Below are positions 46,292-56,262 of a stretch of 60,000 nt of DNA, piece after piece (position 1 is the stretch's first letter; the number at the start of each line of letters is the position of its first letter). The translations under genes were made by a program, and so were the position numbers. The stretch is from Hydractinia symbiolongicarpus (Eukaryota > Cnidaria > Hydrozoa > Anthoathecata > Hydractiniidae), in NCBI RefSeq assembly GCF_029227915.1, contig NC_079887.1:10728001-10788000 (forward strand), given 5' to 3'. The notes under the pieces are model-generated. The model saw nothing but the letters and a program-made list of their open reading frames with translations, was not told the DNA's origin and did no database searches.

Positions 46292-46959
46292 GGGGGTACA
46301 AAGCCTATTTATTGGCATTTTTAGCTAACTTTTATTACAGCTGCTCGGTCCAAACTTATTTGTTCTAGTAGACAAAAAAATAACCTACCTTTTCGTGAAA
46401 AAGTATCAGTCATATTTCCTTACGCTGATTTTATATTATTATTTTTTTTCCATCCAAATTTTGAGAATCTCAATAATTTTCTTGGTATACTTCGCGTAGC
46501 AAACGTGCTCCACAATTTCGCTTTGCTTGCGAAGCTCAATTGCTTCGCAATTATCGAAAACGATGTTAAAAAAGCCAAAAATGTTAAGGGATTGTTAATA
46601 CAAGGCTCAAAACTCATTATCTTTCTAACCTGTTCTAATGATAAATCAGTGCTAAAAATTACCTGTGATAAAAAGCGACTTCAAAAATATCTACAAAATA
46701 ATATATACGCCTTTTTTAAGTTTTTACAAGGGTTATACAATAAATATAGAAATGCATAAATTAGGGGTTAATAAATTAAATATATATAGCAATATGGAAA
46801 AAATAGATGACCACTTAAAGTCAAAAGAACAAAAACTTCTGTGAATATTGCTTTGTGCTTGGATTATTATTTCTTATTCTATAGACAGATCCATTGTTAC
46901 ATCAAATATTGTCTTTAGTAATTATGGTGTAGAAGATATTATATTTTACGTTTTTAGCT

Positions 46960-48210
46960 TTGATTGAGCCTTGAAACCTTCAAGGATACTGATACTTCAA
47001 TAAAAGGCCAGAAATTTGATGCTGTTGAGAGCGATCCTTTTATTCTTGTGATTATAACTCCACTGATGAAAAAAGTGCACGATGTTGTTACCATCAATTT
47101 GCGATAAGTCATTTTTCCTTTTGAGCTACCAAAAAAGTTGAGTTGAAAAGTTGTGCAATTTTTTCAAGTAGATATTTCGTTCATTCTATTCTGGTAAAGA
47201 TGGATTTTCATGTAAACATCAATACATCGCATGGAAACAGCACTTAAAAAGCTCTGATTTTATTCCATACCTCAGGTCAGAAGAAAGGAAGCAATGCTCT
47301 TATATTGCGATAGGTGAATCACTACCTGACGTTTACTATGAAGGGTTGCATGACTACTTGGGAACTAAAACAAATTGAACTGAGACCAGTCGAAACGTTA
47401 AATCGTAAGTGTTTTTTCTGGTATATTTTTGAATAATGAGTTTGTCATAGTGTCTAACACAGTGCCTCTATGTTTTTGATAATTTTGATATGTCTTTTTT
47501 CAATATTTAGCGACAGCGCAGCAGCAAGCATTCAGAGCATGTTTCGAACAGATTCAATAATTGATGAATCCTGTTCAAATGTGATAGGTAACATTTTTAA
47601 TTGTTTTCTTTTTCAGTCAATTTGAGATAACACGTCAAAATCTTGATTATTTTGTTAAAAAGCGACATCAAGAGTTTTTTTATCAGTAGATGACTGTAGA
47701 AGTATGGAAAGAGTGACGTTTCAAGAAGTGTAAGATAATTTTACTGAAGCCAGAGAAACAATATTGAATTTGATAGAGGAAAATCGTAATAATAACGAAT
47801 TTTTGCGTGTAGTATCGAAATTTTGCGAAAGAATTACAAAATATTCAAGTCAAACTTCGAAATTAACATTTCACACATTCGCTAGTGAATTACACTACTA
47901 TAGGAAAGTGACAAACCAAACGAATTCTAAAAAGCGAACTGACAAGAAAATTAAAGTGCGGTCAGAAGCAGTTAAAAGACGCAAGGCAACTTCCGGAAGC
48001 AAGGTTGCTATCCAGAAGAAAATGACAAAACGTAAGAACCCCTTTACCAAGAAGCCAAGCTTGAAACGACTTCATTCATTTTCGAAGATTTTAGCGACAA
48101 TGAACCCGTCGTGAAAAAAGCTGGGCAAACAATGACTTTGAAAACAAAGTTCTTGACACCGCAGTCCTCTGTTACAACTACTACTATCAAAAAGGACAAT
48201 AAACAATGAT
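46960..48210 (+). pseudogene. Degenerate MULE-type transposase with SWIM zinc finger
   Basis: Fragments of one plus-strand protein occur in the expected order. KFDAVESDPFILVIITPLM near 47012-47070 resembles the segment found in the transposase core of animal MULE/SWIM proteins. SCKHQYIAWK near 47212 is the C-x-H half of a SWIM finger, followed by YLRSEERKQCSYIAIGESLPDVYYEGLHD, the usual tail of such proteins. A basic C-terminal part at 47764-48114 carries KIKVRSEAVKRRKATSGSK. Stops and frameshifts separate the pieces, and the N-terminal part is not found. It is a dead copy. An alternative is a domesticated SWIM protein with introns, but the frame breaks lack splice signals. Confidence 0.6.
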
Positions 48211-49466
48211 TGTATTTTTAATCGAAATGTAATTTTTCATGTCTTTTCAAATTTCCATGAGTTCAAAGTTGCTTTTCACAAATATTACGTGGATACTCTT
48301 TCGTTTCATGTTCTGACAGAGTATGCCTCTTTAATGCTTGTTGCGATGAAAAATACTTAATTTTTAATCGCAGCGTCATAATAGCAAAGTGAGAAGCAAG
48401 TTGTAGTCAATTTTGAAGCCCTGGTTGTTAGAAATCTTTTGATTTCGAGCAGTTTCGTAAAGGCATACACAAGGCGTTCCGTAGGCAGCGACTATTGCCT
48501 TTTTTGTTTGCACACTCATTACCCTTTGCCTCGAGCAGTAACACCCATATCGCATCGTCGTCCCGATAAAGGTTATTCTCTGGTTTGAACTTGAGTAACC
48601 ACTTGTGCTTTTAACAAGGATATTATAGTCGTTGATACTTATGGTCATTTCATTTAAGAAAGATCTACATGTTAAATGAAACATAACTGACTCAAGCGTA
48701 TGCAACCATCTAGCTTACACGGCATGCTACTACCCCGAAGTAGGGTATCAAAGCTCAATAGAGATACAGATGGCACTGCTGGATGATGTTAGGGATGTCG
48801 TAGATCATAGAAAAAATCGAATGTTGGAGATTTCTTTGAACGCAGCCCTCGCAGAGGGAAAAGAAAAAGGCTGAACATCGAACCCCAAACATGGAATCCG
48901 AAACAAACACAATGAGTATAAAAATAAGTTTAATTTGAAAGTTCCAGGCGGAAAGAGCGATGCGTATGTATCCACACTTTTGAGATAGTTCTGCTCTGCC
49001 GTAGTAACAACCACTCCTTCGAAATTGTTTGTTAATATAGCTGTGTCCGATTTATCTAAGTGATATCTTGTAGGACTTTATCTATTCCATGAATCCCTTT
49101 ATCTATACCATCGATTTTCTGACCTCATTGATCCAGTTTTTTTTAGCTAATTAAACTATGGGGAGAATGTTGTTTTGTCCAGGACAATTGTGGAGATTTT
49201 CATGATAGAATATGATAAATATAAGCAAATTGGCCTAGACACTTCTAATCTGTGTTTACGTACATCAATTAAAGCAATGATTGCTGAGATCGGCACACAT
49301 TTTATTTTTGAGAACGATGAATTTATGCTAGCTATAGCTAAAACTCTATCTTGCTACAAAAACATTTACATAAACCCTTGGTATGGTGAATTTCTATAAC
49401 CACGGTCTTTTTTAAATAAAGCAATGAGTTTTTACATCGACTTTGGTTACTATCCCGGTGCTTTAT
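48211..49466. other. Intergenic stretch, no gene called
   Basis: A minus-strand frame of 109 codons (48376-48705) and a plus-strand frame of 74 codons (49175-49399) are present. Neither has a signal peptide, domain or repeat I recognise. They may be further transposon debris. Confidence 0.3.
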
Positions 49467-49470
49467 TTAA

Positions 49471-50386
49471 AGGAGAGGCGAACTGCGCTGCGGCACGGCT
49501 GATGAATAAAAGTTTGATAAGTGTTGATTTTAAAGACCAGACTGATTAGCTTGCTCGCCTGCTCCATAAGCTATAACTATAAACCAAACATCATTTTGTT
49601 TACATTTTTGTGAGTGCTGAATTTTTTATAATTGAGTTTTTTACGCATTTGTCAAACGGGTGGCTAAGTTAAAAAACAATGGGATATATTTCTCTTTTTT
49701 GTGATGGTCATGGGGTCAATGTACACAAAGTGGTTTAATAAGAAAAAGTTGAAGATCAAAATTGGCAGAAATGTTGAGCAACATGTAAAGAACATATTTT
49801 TATTATTTTGTACTACTTAACTTGCCAATACAATAGCGAGTAAAGATAAAGAAAGTAAAAAACCAAGAAAGAAAGATGAAGTCACCATGTTGCACGTTCG
49901 ATTTGTTATTGAAGGTTTCCGGTCTGTATATTTATTCAAAATTGGCGCCATCTCATGATAACAAACTTTATCGTTCGAAGTTGGTAGTATGTTGTGGAAA
50001 AGGGACTCAAAACATTAAAAAATATTGTTATTGGTTATGACGGATATTTCTTTAGTTCAGAGAAGTTTAAACGAAGTTTATAAAAAGCTGTTACTACTAT
50101 AAGTACGTAAAATATTCTTGGTTATCTCAAGTAAAAGATGTTTTTTTTATGTTTACTAAAAAGTACATTTAAAACCTACTTATTTTAGCCCCTACAGCCA
50201 TGGAATTTCTATAAAAATGTTGTTAGAAAGATACTTAGGTAGTTAGTCGTGAAATATAGTTTCTTATTTGCTATATTATAGTAGTTATCTTAGCAAATTT
50301 TAGGATTTAGAAATCTATGTATATTTTTCTCTCGCTTAAAATTTATTTTCTGGCTGCCACAAAATAGTTTCTTGTTCGCCTCTCCT
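49471..50386. mobile_element. 916 bp MITE with TTAA target duplication
   Basis: AGGAGAGGCGAAC at the left end and its reverse complement GTTCGCCTCTCCT at the right end form a 13 bp terminal inverted repeat. Both are flanked by TTAA (49467-49470 and 50387-50390). A TTAA duplication is typical of piggyBac and Kolobok elements; the A-G-G start fits Kolobok better, from what I recall of that superfamily. The interior has no transposase frame, so it is non-autonomous. Confidence 0.7.
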
Positions 50387-50390
50387 TTAA

Positions 50391-50942
50391 GAATCCGTAT
50401 AGATTTGTAAATATAGAAACCCGTGATCATATAATATATAAGGCATATATAAGGCTATATAGGTATTTTGCTATACGATAAAAAATATTGGATTTTAATT
50501 TTTTAAACTCAAATATGAATAAGCTTATCGGTTTTTCTGTAGACCTTCAGAATACAGAGTTTCCTTGAACACAATATTATGCTTACGATTTCGCTGCCAC
50601 ACCACAAAGGAAAAAAAGAAAAGCGAGACTTTTTAACATAAAGTTCCAAAGCGGGAAAAGGCATAGTTGGATATGAAACTAATTACTTGGCGTTGGTGAA
50701 TTCTTTCCACAACTCAATTCTAAATAATTATTTTCTTTGTATTACGTCATACATTTGTATCGTCCCATATAATTTTTCAAGATCAAGAACAATGATAGAA
50801 CATAAAAATTTGATCATAAATATTAAAAAGTCAATTAATGTTACATTGTTGCCTCCATATTGCTCTTCCTCGTTTGTTTTGATTGATTTCAGGAGTTTAA
50901 GTATGTTATTGTTGTCCATAAATGTCATCAACAGGGTGTATT
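50391..50942. other. 3' flank of the secreted repeat gene, no gene seen
   Basis: The region is AT-rich. It presumably holds the 3' untranslated region of the minus-strand gene that ends at 50943; I found no canonical polyadenylation signal with certainty. The plus-strand frame at 50687-50971 and the minus-strand frame at 50728-50931 lack features. Confidence 0.35.
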
Positions 50943-51953
50943 TTACTTCAAACGCGTCGCAATTCTTTTAAAAAATTCGAATTTTCTTTTTCTTATTTTC
51001 GCTTGCAAACAATCTTTATTGCAATTATTTTCAGAGTTAAGCATGGCAAAGTCGCTTTTATCCATACGGTTAATAACAATGTCTATCTCTTTTAACTTTT
51101 CTTGCAGTCGTTTAGACTCTTGACAATCCTTATTACAGGTCCCTAACAATGCGTCAATATCATTTTCATTTGTATCAAATCTGTTTTTAGTAGGATTATC
51201 CAAATGCTCCAAAAGATAGAGAATTTCATTGATTTCGTTCAACTTTCCCTTAAGATGCTTTCTCTCTTGGCAATCCTTATCGCATGTTTTTGGCAAGCCT
51301 AAAATTTCGTTGTTAACTATTGACTTATCTTTATTACTTTGATCCATCAGGTTTACAATAGTGTCGATTTCTGTAAGCTTCTTTTTTAGACGTCTAGATT
51401 CCTGACAATCGTTATTGCATGGCCCCAATAAGTTAGTTACTTCGTTGTTATCAATCAAATTTTCTTTTTCGGCAGGGTTTTCCATCTCATATATAACATT
51501 AACAATTTTGTTGATTTCTTTAAATTTTGTTCGTAGACGTATTAGTTGCTGGCACTTCTCATCACAATTGTTCATTATATTGTGAATTTCATCATTTTGT
51601 GTATGCATGGCATTTGCTACTACACCTTGTTCTTCATCCATGAAATGCAAAATTGTGTTAACCTCTCCCATCTTCTTTTTCAAGCGCTGTAACTCACGAC
51701 AGTCTTTGTCACAAACAAATACAGAGTTTTCCATTCCTTCAATATTTCCTGTCGATTCTGTTATCTTTACATTATTATTGACAGGTGCTATATTTCGCGA
51801 TATATCAGTTTTTGTTTCATAATCTTGGTTGACTTTTTTAGTTGAGCTATGATCTACGACATTTTCCAAACGTGAAAGCGGTGTCACTACTGCTGGTGAA
51901 CACAGTAAAAACGTATCAACAATAAGAGCAAAGATAAGAAAAGGAAACTTCAT
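50943..51953 (-). CDS. Secreted protein with six C-x3-C helical repeats
   Basis: This uninterrupted ORF encodes 336 residues. Residues 1-20 form a signal peptide (MKFPFLIFALIVDTFLLCSP), followed by a ~60-residue Ser/Thr/Asn-rich linker. Six repeats then start with a C-x3-C motif at residues 81/85, 130/134, 179/183, 224/228, 273/277 and 311/315, spaced 49, 49, 45, 49 and 38. A typical unit reads TCNKDCQESKRLQEKLKEID followed by a hydrophobic helix and an acidic/Asn spacer with a conserved NxI/V-L segment. The last repeat is short and basic (KIRKRKFEFFKRIATRLK). There is no transmembrane segment after the leader. It is the only long intact single-exon gene in the window. I recognise no family; it could be a structural matrix, mucus or venom-capsule type protein, or a precursor cut into repeats. 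Confidence 0.8.
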   Translation of the reverse strand: MKFPFLIFALIVDTFLLCSPAVVTPLSRLENVVDHSSTKKVNQDYETKTDISRNIAPVNNNVKITESTGNIEGMENSVFVCDKDCRELQRLKKKMGEVNTILHFMDEEQGVVANAMHTQNDEIHNIMNNCDEKCQQLIRLRTKFKEINKIVNVIYEMENPAEKENLIDNNEVTNLLGPCNNDCQESRRLKKKLTEIDTIVNLMDQSNKDKSIVNNEILGLPKTCDKDCQERKHLKGKLNEINEILYLLEHLDNPTKNRFDTNENDIDALLGTCNKDCQESKRLQEKLKEIDIVINRMDKSDFAMLNSENNCNKDCLQAKIRKRKFEFFKRIATRLK

Positions 51954-52297
51954 ATCGACTATCCTACTGCTAATTTCTCTTCAGTGCGTCGTAAACAGGC
52001 GTTATTTTGTTATCAAAACAAAATATGTTTTGTCAATAAAAACACATCATTTAGTTAACTACGTTATTACATCAATTTTTACAAATTAAATCTTAATGGG
52101 ATAAAAATAATTGTTTAATTTATATCCTGATTAGAGGTAATCTTTGAAGTAAAAATCAACGCATAGGATAACTCTTTTCATTCTTTTATATTACAGCCAG
52201 TTACTGGTGGCGACATTTAAGGTTATATTTGAATCTATGCAGTTCGATGATTAAATTGTGCCAAAATAAAAATAACGCGCGTCTGTTTGTTTTTTTG

Positions 52298-52374
52298 TTA
52301 CGGAAACACGAAATGCGATATAGAAAGGACGGGCGACCCCGTGGATTCTTCCACGGGCTAACGACTAGTCTTTA
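52298..52374 (-). repeat. Short element with CCCGTGG/CCACGGG hairpin, minus strand
   Basis: On the minus strand the sequence runs GACTAGTCGTTAGCCCGTGG, hairpin CCCGTGGAAGAATCCACGGG, CGCCCGTCCTTT, then ATCGCATTTCGTGTTTCCG. The beginning matches the start of the ~740 bp units of the 38-44 kb array, so these short copies appear to belong to a related family sharing the 5' end. Confidence 0.5.
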
Positions 52375-53318
52375 ATAACACAAGTGTTCTTACTCACAAA
52401 AAAAGATAGACAGAGAATTACTGATATAACACCCCCGTTTTTGCAATTTCCTAAAAATATAATATAAAAACGTTCCATAGTTATTTCAACGCAAAAACTT
52501 TCAAAGTTTTATCTATTTTTTACACTAAGTTTTTCGCCACGCCCTGTCATGAAGCGATAAATCTTTAATTTTCTTTATTTTTGAGTGTATATGCTATTTT
52601 AGAATACATTATCGCCAAGAAAGGTAAACAAATCAGTTTTTCTTTCGATCCAAAAATAAGCAACAAGCGAAACTACCTTTCAACTGGTTGAAAAATTTGA
52701 CAACAACAAATTCTTTCAACTGATTGAAAGTAGCTTACAACTTAATAAATTTGCTTTCAACTTGTGTTCATACGCTTCAATCAGTGGAATCGAATAGGCG
52801 CTACTTAAAGGATTTAATACAGCAATAAATTGGAGAATGGTTGGTTATTAACAAAAATTTTGTAATCAAATTGTAATCTAGGTCTAATTCAATACTTTTT
52901 AATCTGAAAATCTCTATTGATTCGCCGTTGGAATGCACATTATGTTGCAATCAAGTCGTTGTTGTCCATAAAAATGCTTGTTTGTTGTATTATCACAATG
53001 AATACGTTTGGATATGAATATCAAGATTATTATAAATGCGCTCAAAAGTTCTTTATAAATTTTTGTTAAATTTTAACAAATGTGGAGATAATAGGCGATT
53101 TCAAAATTTTAAATCAAGTGATAATAATCATCAAAAACATTTGTAAATAAATATTTCCAAAAAATATCAATTTTATGTTTCTCCATCATCTCTCGAAAAT
53201 AAACTACCAGCCACTTCTTCTGATCGCTTTTCCTTAGTGCCTTTTTACTGTTATTCCAAATTTGTAGGCGTAATGGAGAGCTACGTGTTCAATCTTAGGG
53301 TGTTCTGTTAAGAATAGT

Positions 53319-53430
53319 TGGTGACCCCGTTGAAAAGTCAACGGGGCTGCCCGTCCTTTATATATCGCATTTCGTGCTTCCGCAACAGGCAGACAAACAC
53401 AGACGACGGTTATTATAGAGACTAGCCATA
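53319..53430 (+). repeat. Short hairpin-start element
   Basis: CCCCGTTGAAAAGTCAACGGGG hairpin-like start, GCCCGTCCTTTATATATCGCATTTCGTGCTTCCG middle and GACAGAC...GGTTATTATAGAGACTAG end give an almost complete short copy of the family (~110 bases). The ACTAG end is the same as in the large array. Confidence 0.55.
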
Positions 53431-53514
53431 AACACTTGGAAAAAACAATGGGGTCCTCTGTCTTTAAATTACACGCTTTTTTGTGTGCCCGATGCACTAT
53501 AGGGCTATTATTAT

Positions 53515-53645
53515 AGAGATTATTCGGCGGCCCGTGGAAAAATCCGCGGTTTTGCGCGTCCTTTATGCACCATTTCGTGTGTCACGCTACTTGAGGTACT
53601 ATTTTGCGCTGAGACAGACAGAATACGGCTATTATTATAAATATA
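53515..53645 (+). repeat. Short hairpin-start element
   Basis: GGCCCGTGGAAAAATCCGCGG start, CGTCCTTTATGCACCATTTCGTGTGTC middle, GACAGACAGAATACGGCTATTATTATA end. It follows the previous copy after ~85 bases in the same orientation. Confidence 0.5.
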
Positions 53646-53799
53646 ATAAAGCTTACAATTATGGGCTTAAATTTCTTAAATTTTTAAACGATTATCTTAT
53701 TCTTTCCAGGAATCAAGAATCCAGTTTACAATTGTGCTGCGACGCAGAGCTTTCAAATTCCCGTTATCGGTTTCTTGATGGATTCCGGCGGTTTTAAGG

Positions 53800-54310
53800 C
53801 ATTCATTGTGTTTCTCTGTGCAATATACTTTTAACGGCTTGTTCCAACTAACATTTGACACCTGAATTTATTTAGTACAACCTCCAAGAATTTAAATTGT
53901 GCAATCTTTTTAGCTTTAATAGACGCACTGACAACTGGCATTAAATGACACTCGTATGTATCCCAAGCTAAATATTCGCGTTTAAGTTAAACTGTCCGAG
54001 AACGGTATTTGTCCACTTTGAGATCGGTATCCATTCATCCGCGTGTCAAGGAAGCTATTATGTACATATTGCCATACTCTTTCTTCATTTTTTCAACATC
54101 ATGCTTTTTTCCCTTGAATACAACGTTAGGGCTTAATTTTTGTTCCATCTCCTTTTGCAGCCAGTCCAACGGTTACACGAAATTTTTTGTGTCCTGTTGT
54201 CTTCACACTAACAGTTATTTTCCAACGACATCTACCGTGTGTTCAACACTATATCCGCCTAAATAGGTGTTTCATCAAATGCTATAACATCGGCTGTTTG
54301 GTATGAATAT
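53800..54310 (-). pseudogene. Degenerate pogo/Jerky-type (DDE_1) transposase
   Basis: The minus strand encodes, in mixed frames and with stops, a recognisable DDE_1 core. A first catalytic-Asp segment (IAFDETPI) lies near 54285, then TTGHKKFRVTVGLAAKGDGTKIKP (quoted in part: KFRVTVGLAAKGDGTK) near 54160-54215. YIIASLTRG follows near 54050, and LAWDTYECH near 53960, which in pogo-family proteins includes the second catalytic Asp. The sequence after that (SIKAKKI) leads into the third block in a shifted frame. The short plus-strand frame at 54009-54266 is merely its shadow. The copy cannot be functional. Confidence 0.65.
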
Positions 54311-55555
54311 TTTCATTGTAATCTTCTCACATGTGACATGTACGAGACGATTTTAGTTAATCGCCCTGTATGTTTTCTTTAATTAAAATTTCAATGGTGA
54401 ATGTCTTATCGTGCAAAGTGAATGTTGAACCAACGGAAAGAGTATTATTGAGAACTATGCCCAGGATAGCCTATTCAGTTACAGCAGGATTCTACACTTA
54501 ACGAGGGTACTGCTAATTCTGTACTCAACTGCTACATAAAAAGATGAAAATGTTGATATGATGAGGGATGTGTCCTTTTTGCAAAGGAAATAAAAGAAAA
54601 TCTGTGAGGGAAAAATAATAAAGCTGTATTTTTTGTGACATTAGTTAAGTAATATATAACACAGTTATATATATAAGTACATATAAAAAACATTCAACGA
54701 ACGTGCAGCCAGCAGCCAATGATGCTCAACGTGAGAAAATACAGAACATGATGCAGAAAACTTGAACATAAAATCTTTCTTCTGTAACTAAAGCAGGTGT
54801 CTTCATGTCTTCTATTATACAGAAGGGTTTTACAAAAATTTTATGCTCCAACAATGATAATAATAATAATCGCTGCTCAAAATTGAAGCTGTTTGCAAGT
54901 AAGGTATATACGCTATTTTATAAGAATGATAAAAATCAGAGTGGACTAAAATATTTATTAATTTTATCAATTCTCAGACTTACATTATTTATAGCACATT
55001 ATTATACATGTACATTGTATGATTAGAAACTTGTTAGAAGGTCCAGACATTAACATAGTAATTAAAGAAGGCCACATGCTTGATAGCTGGAATAACATAA
55101 ACGCTTGATAATAATAATTCGTTTTAGACTATGTTTACACGTTGCGGTTAGAGATCTAATTTTGTACCGGATAGGCCGTCTGTCCGCATGAAAATGACCT
55201 GATATGCGAAACGGAATGACTCCGGTCCGATGCAAATTGTGAAATGATTACACTCAAATGCTAAAAGGACAATGGCAGACGCATTGAAACAAAATAGCGA
55301 CATTAAAAGGAAAATAATTACTTTTTTACTACCTTTTTATGTCAAATGTTCTAGTTTGCTGGTACACATTATATTTCAAAATTATTTCTCTGCAGAATGA
55401 TATCTATCCACAGCGTGTGAACATGGTTTTTTTCTTCTTTCTATGAGAAATCAGCTCGAGGATTATTCTTTAAAATTTTTGAAGAAGTCCAAGCCTTGTA
55501 TTCTTACGAGGCACAAGAAAACAGCGTGTATAATCACATTGAAGAAGAAGTAATT

Positions 55556-55665
55556 TACTTATCACTAACATACTGCCTAGCAGCGGGTGAGATCCGATCC
55601 GCGGTGCCCAGGATTGTGAGCCGCAGACAAACCCACTACACCACATGCGGCAAAAGCTATGTTAA
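55556..55665 (-). mobile_element. tRNA-like SINE, minus strand, diverged copy
   Basis: On the minus strand ATGCGGCA..TGTAGTGGGTTTGTCTGCGG (A-box region) and GCGGATCGGATCTCACC (B-box region) match the module at 40353-40465. The upstream phrase TATTGAAGAAG/CATTGAAGAAGAAG also matches the outer sequence of the 706 bp insertion. Confidence 0.55.
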
Positions 55666-55732
55666 TATAATATAATATAGGATAATATAATATAATGTAA
55701 AATAAAAAAATAAAGATCTCATCTATAGAAAC

Positions 55733-55960
55733 TAGTCTAAACCAGTTAAAAATTCACGGAAATTCAATCGTCGGAAATTTACGCGTCACTAATCGCAGCT
55801 GCCATCTTTGGTACAGACAGACTACGACACACTAGTCGAAGCCAGTGGATAAATCCACGGTTTTAGCAGTCCTTTATATATCGCATTTCGTGTTTCCCTA
55901 ACACGACTTTTTTCTCGTGCATAAATAAACAGATGGAATAGGGCTATTAAAATAAAGGTA
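55733..55960 (+). repeat. Two short hairpin-start elements in tandem
   Basis: GAAACTAG|TCTAAACCAG... runs to CGACACACTAG at ~55832. A second copy then starts TCGAAGCCAGTGGATAAATCCACGG and continues GCAGTCCTTTATATATCGCATTTCGTGTTTCCC to GGGCTATTAAAATA. The CTAG|TC junction is the same as in the 38-44 kb array. Confidence 0.45.
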
Positions 55961-56262
55961 GGTTGTATGAAAATACCATCGAAATTTTTAACTTTGGAAT
56001 GAAAGAGATAAAAAAAGAGTAGTATATAATTTATGACAGAAGCACTTCGAAAACATTTAATTTTTAATTAGTAATTTTTAGTCTTGTATTCTGGTATTGT
56101 TGTACTTTGTTCTTGTGTTTGTAACAAACGTTCTTTTCGTTAAGATTTTGTTTTCAATTTATAGAAAAATTTGTTAACGCATAATAGTAATATATAGAAA
56201 CAAAAATAATATTAAAAAGATAAAAAACACAATTATAAAATATTTTACGTAACATCTCAGTA

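Larger units (their letters stand above)
44501..46959. other. Intergenic stretch, no protein gene seen
   Basis: It contains the tRNA-like segment at 44660-44730, the perfect hairpin at 45155-45190 and the G-run at 46256-46291. The minus-strand frames at 44802-45047 and 45406-45615 have no recognisable domain. I found no multi-exon gene. Confidence 0.35.
51954..53799. other. Upstream flank of secreted repeat gene with short repeats
   Basis: No other gene is recognised. The region holds the short CCCGTGG-hairpin elements listed separately. The minus-strand frame at 53234-53497 runs through one of those repeats and is not called. The phrase TTTCAACTG(A/G)TTGAAA near 52677-52730 occurs in a small imperfect inverted pair. 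Confidence 0.35.
54311..56262. other. Intergenic stretch with repeats upstream of the GGT gene
   Basis: No protein gene is supported. It contains low-complexity ATAAT repeats (55665-55705), the minus-strand SINE copy at 55556-55665 and short hairpin-start elements at 55733-55960. The GGT promoter must lie in its last few hundred bases, but no clear TATA box could be assigned. Confidence 0.35.
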
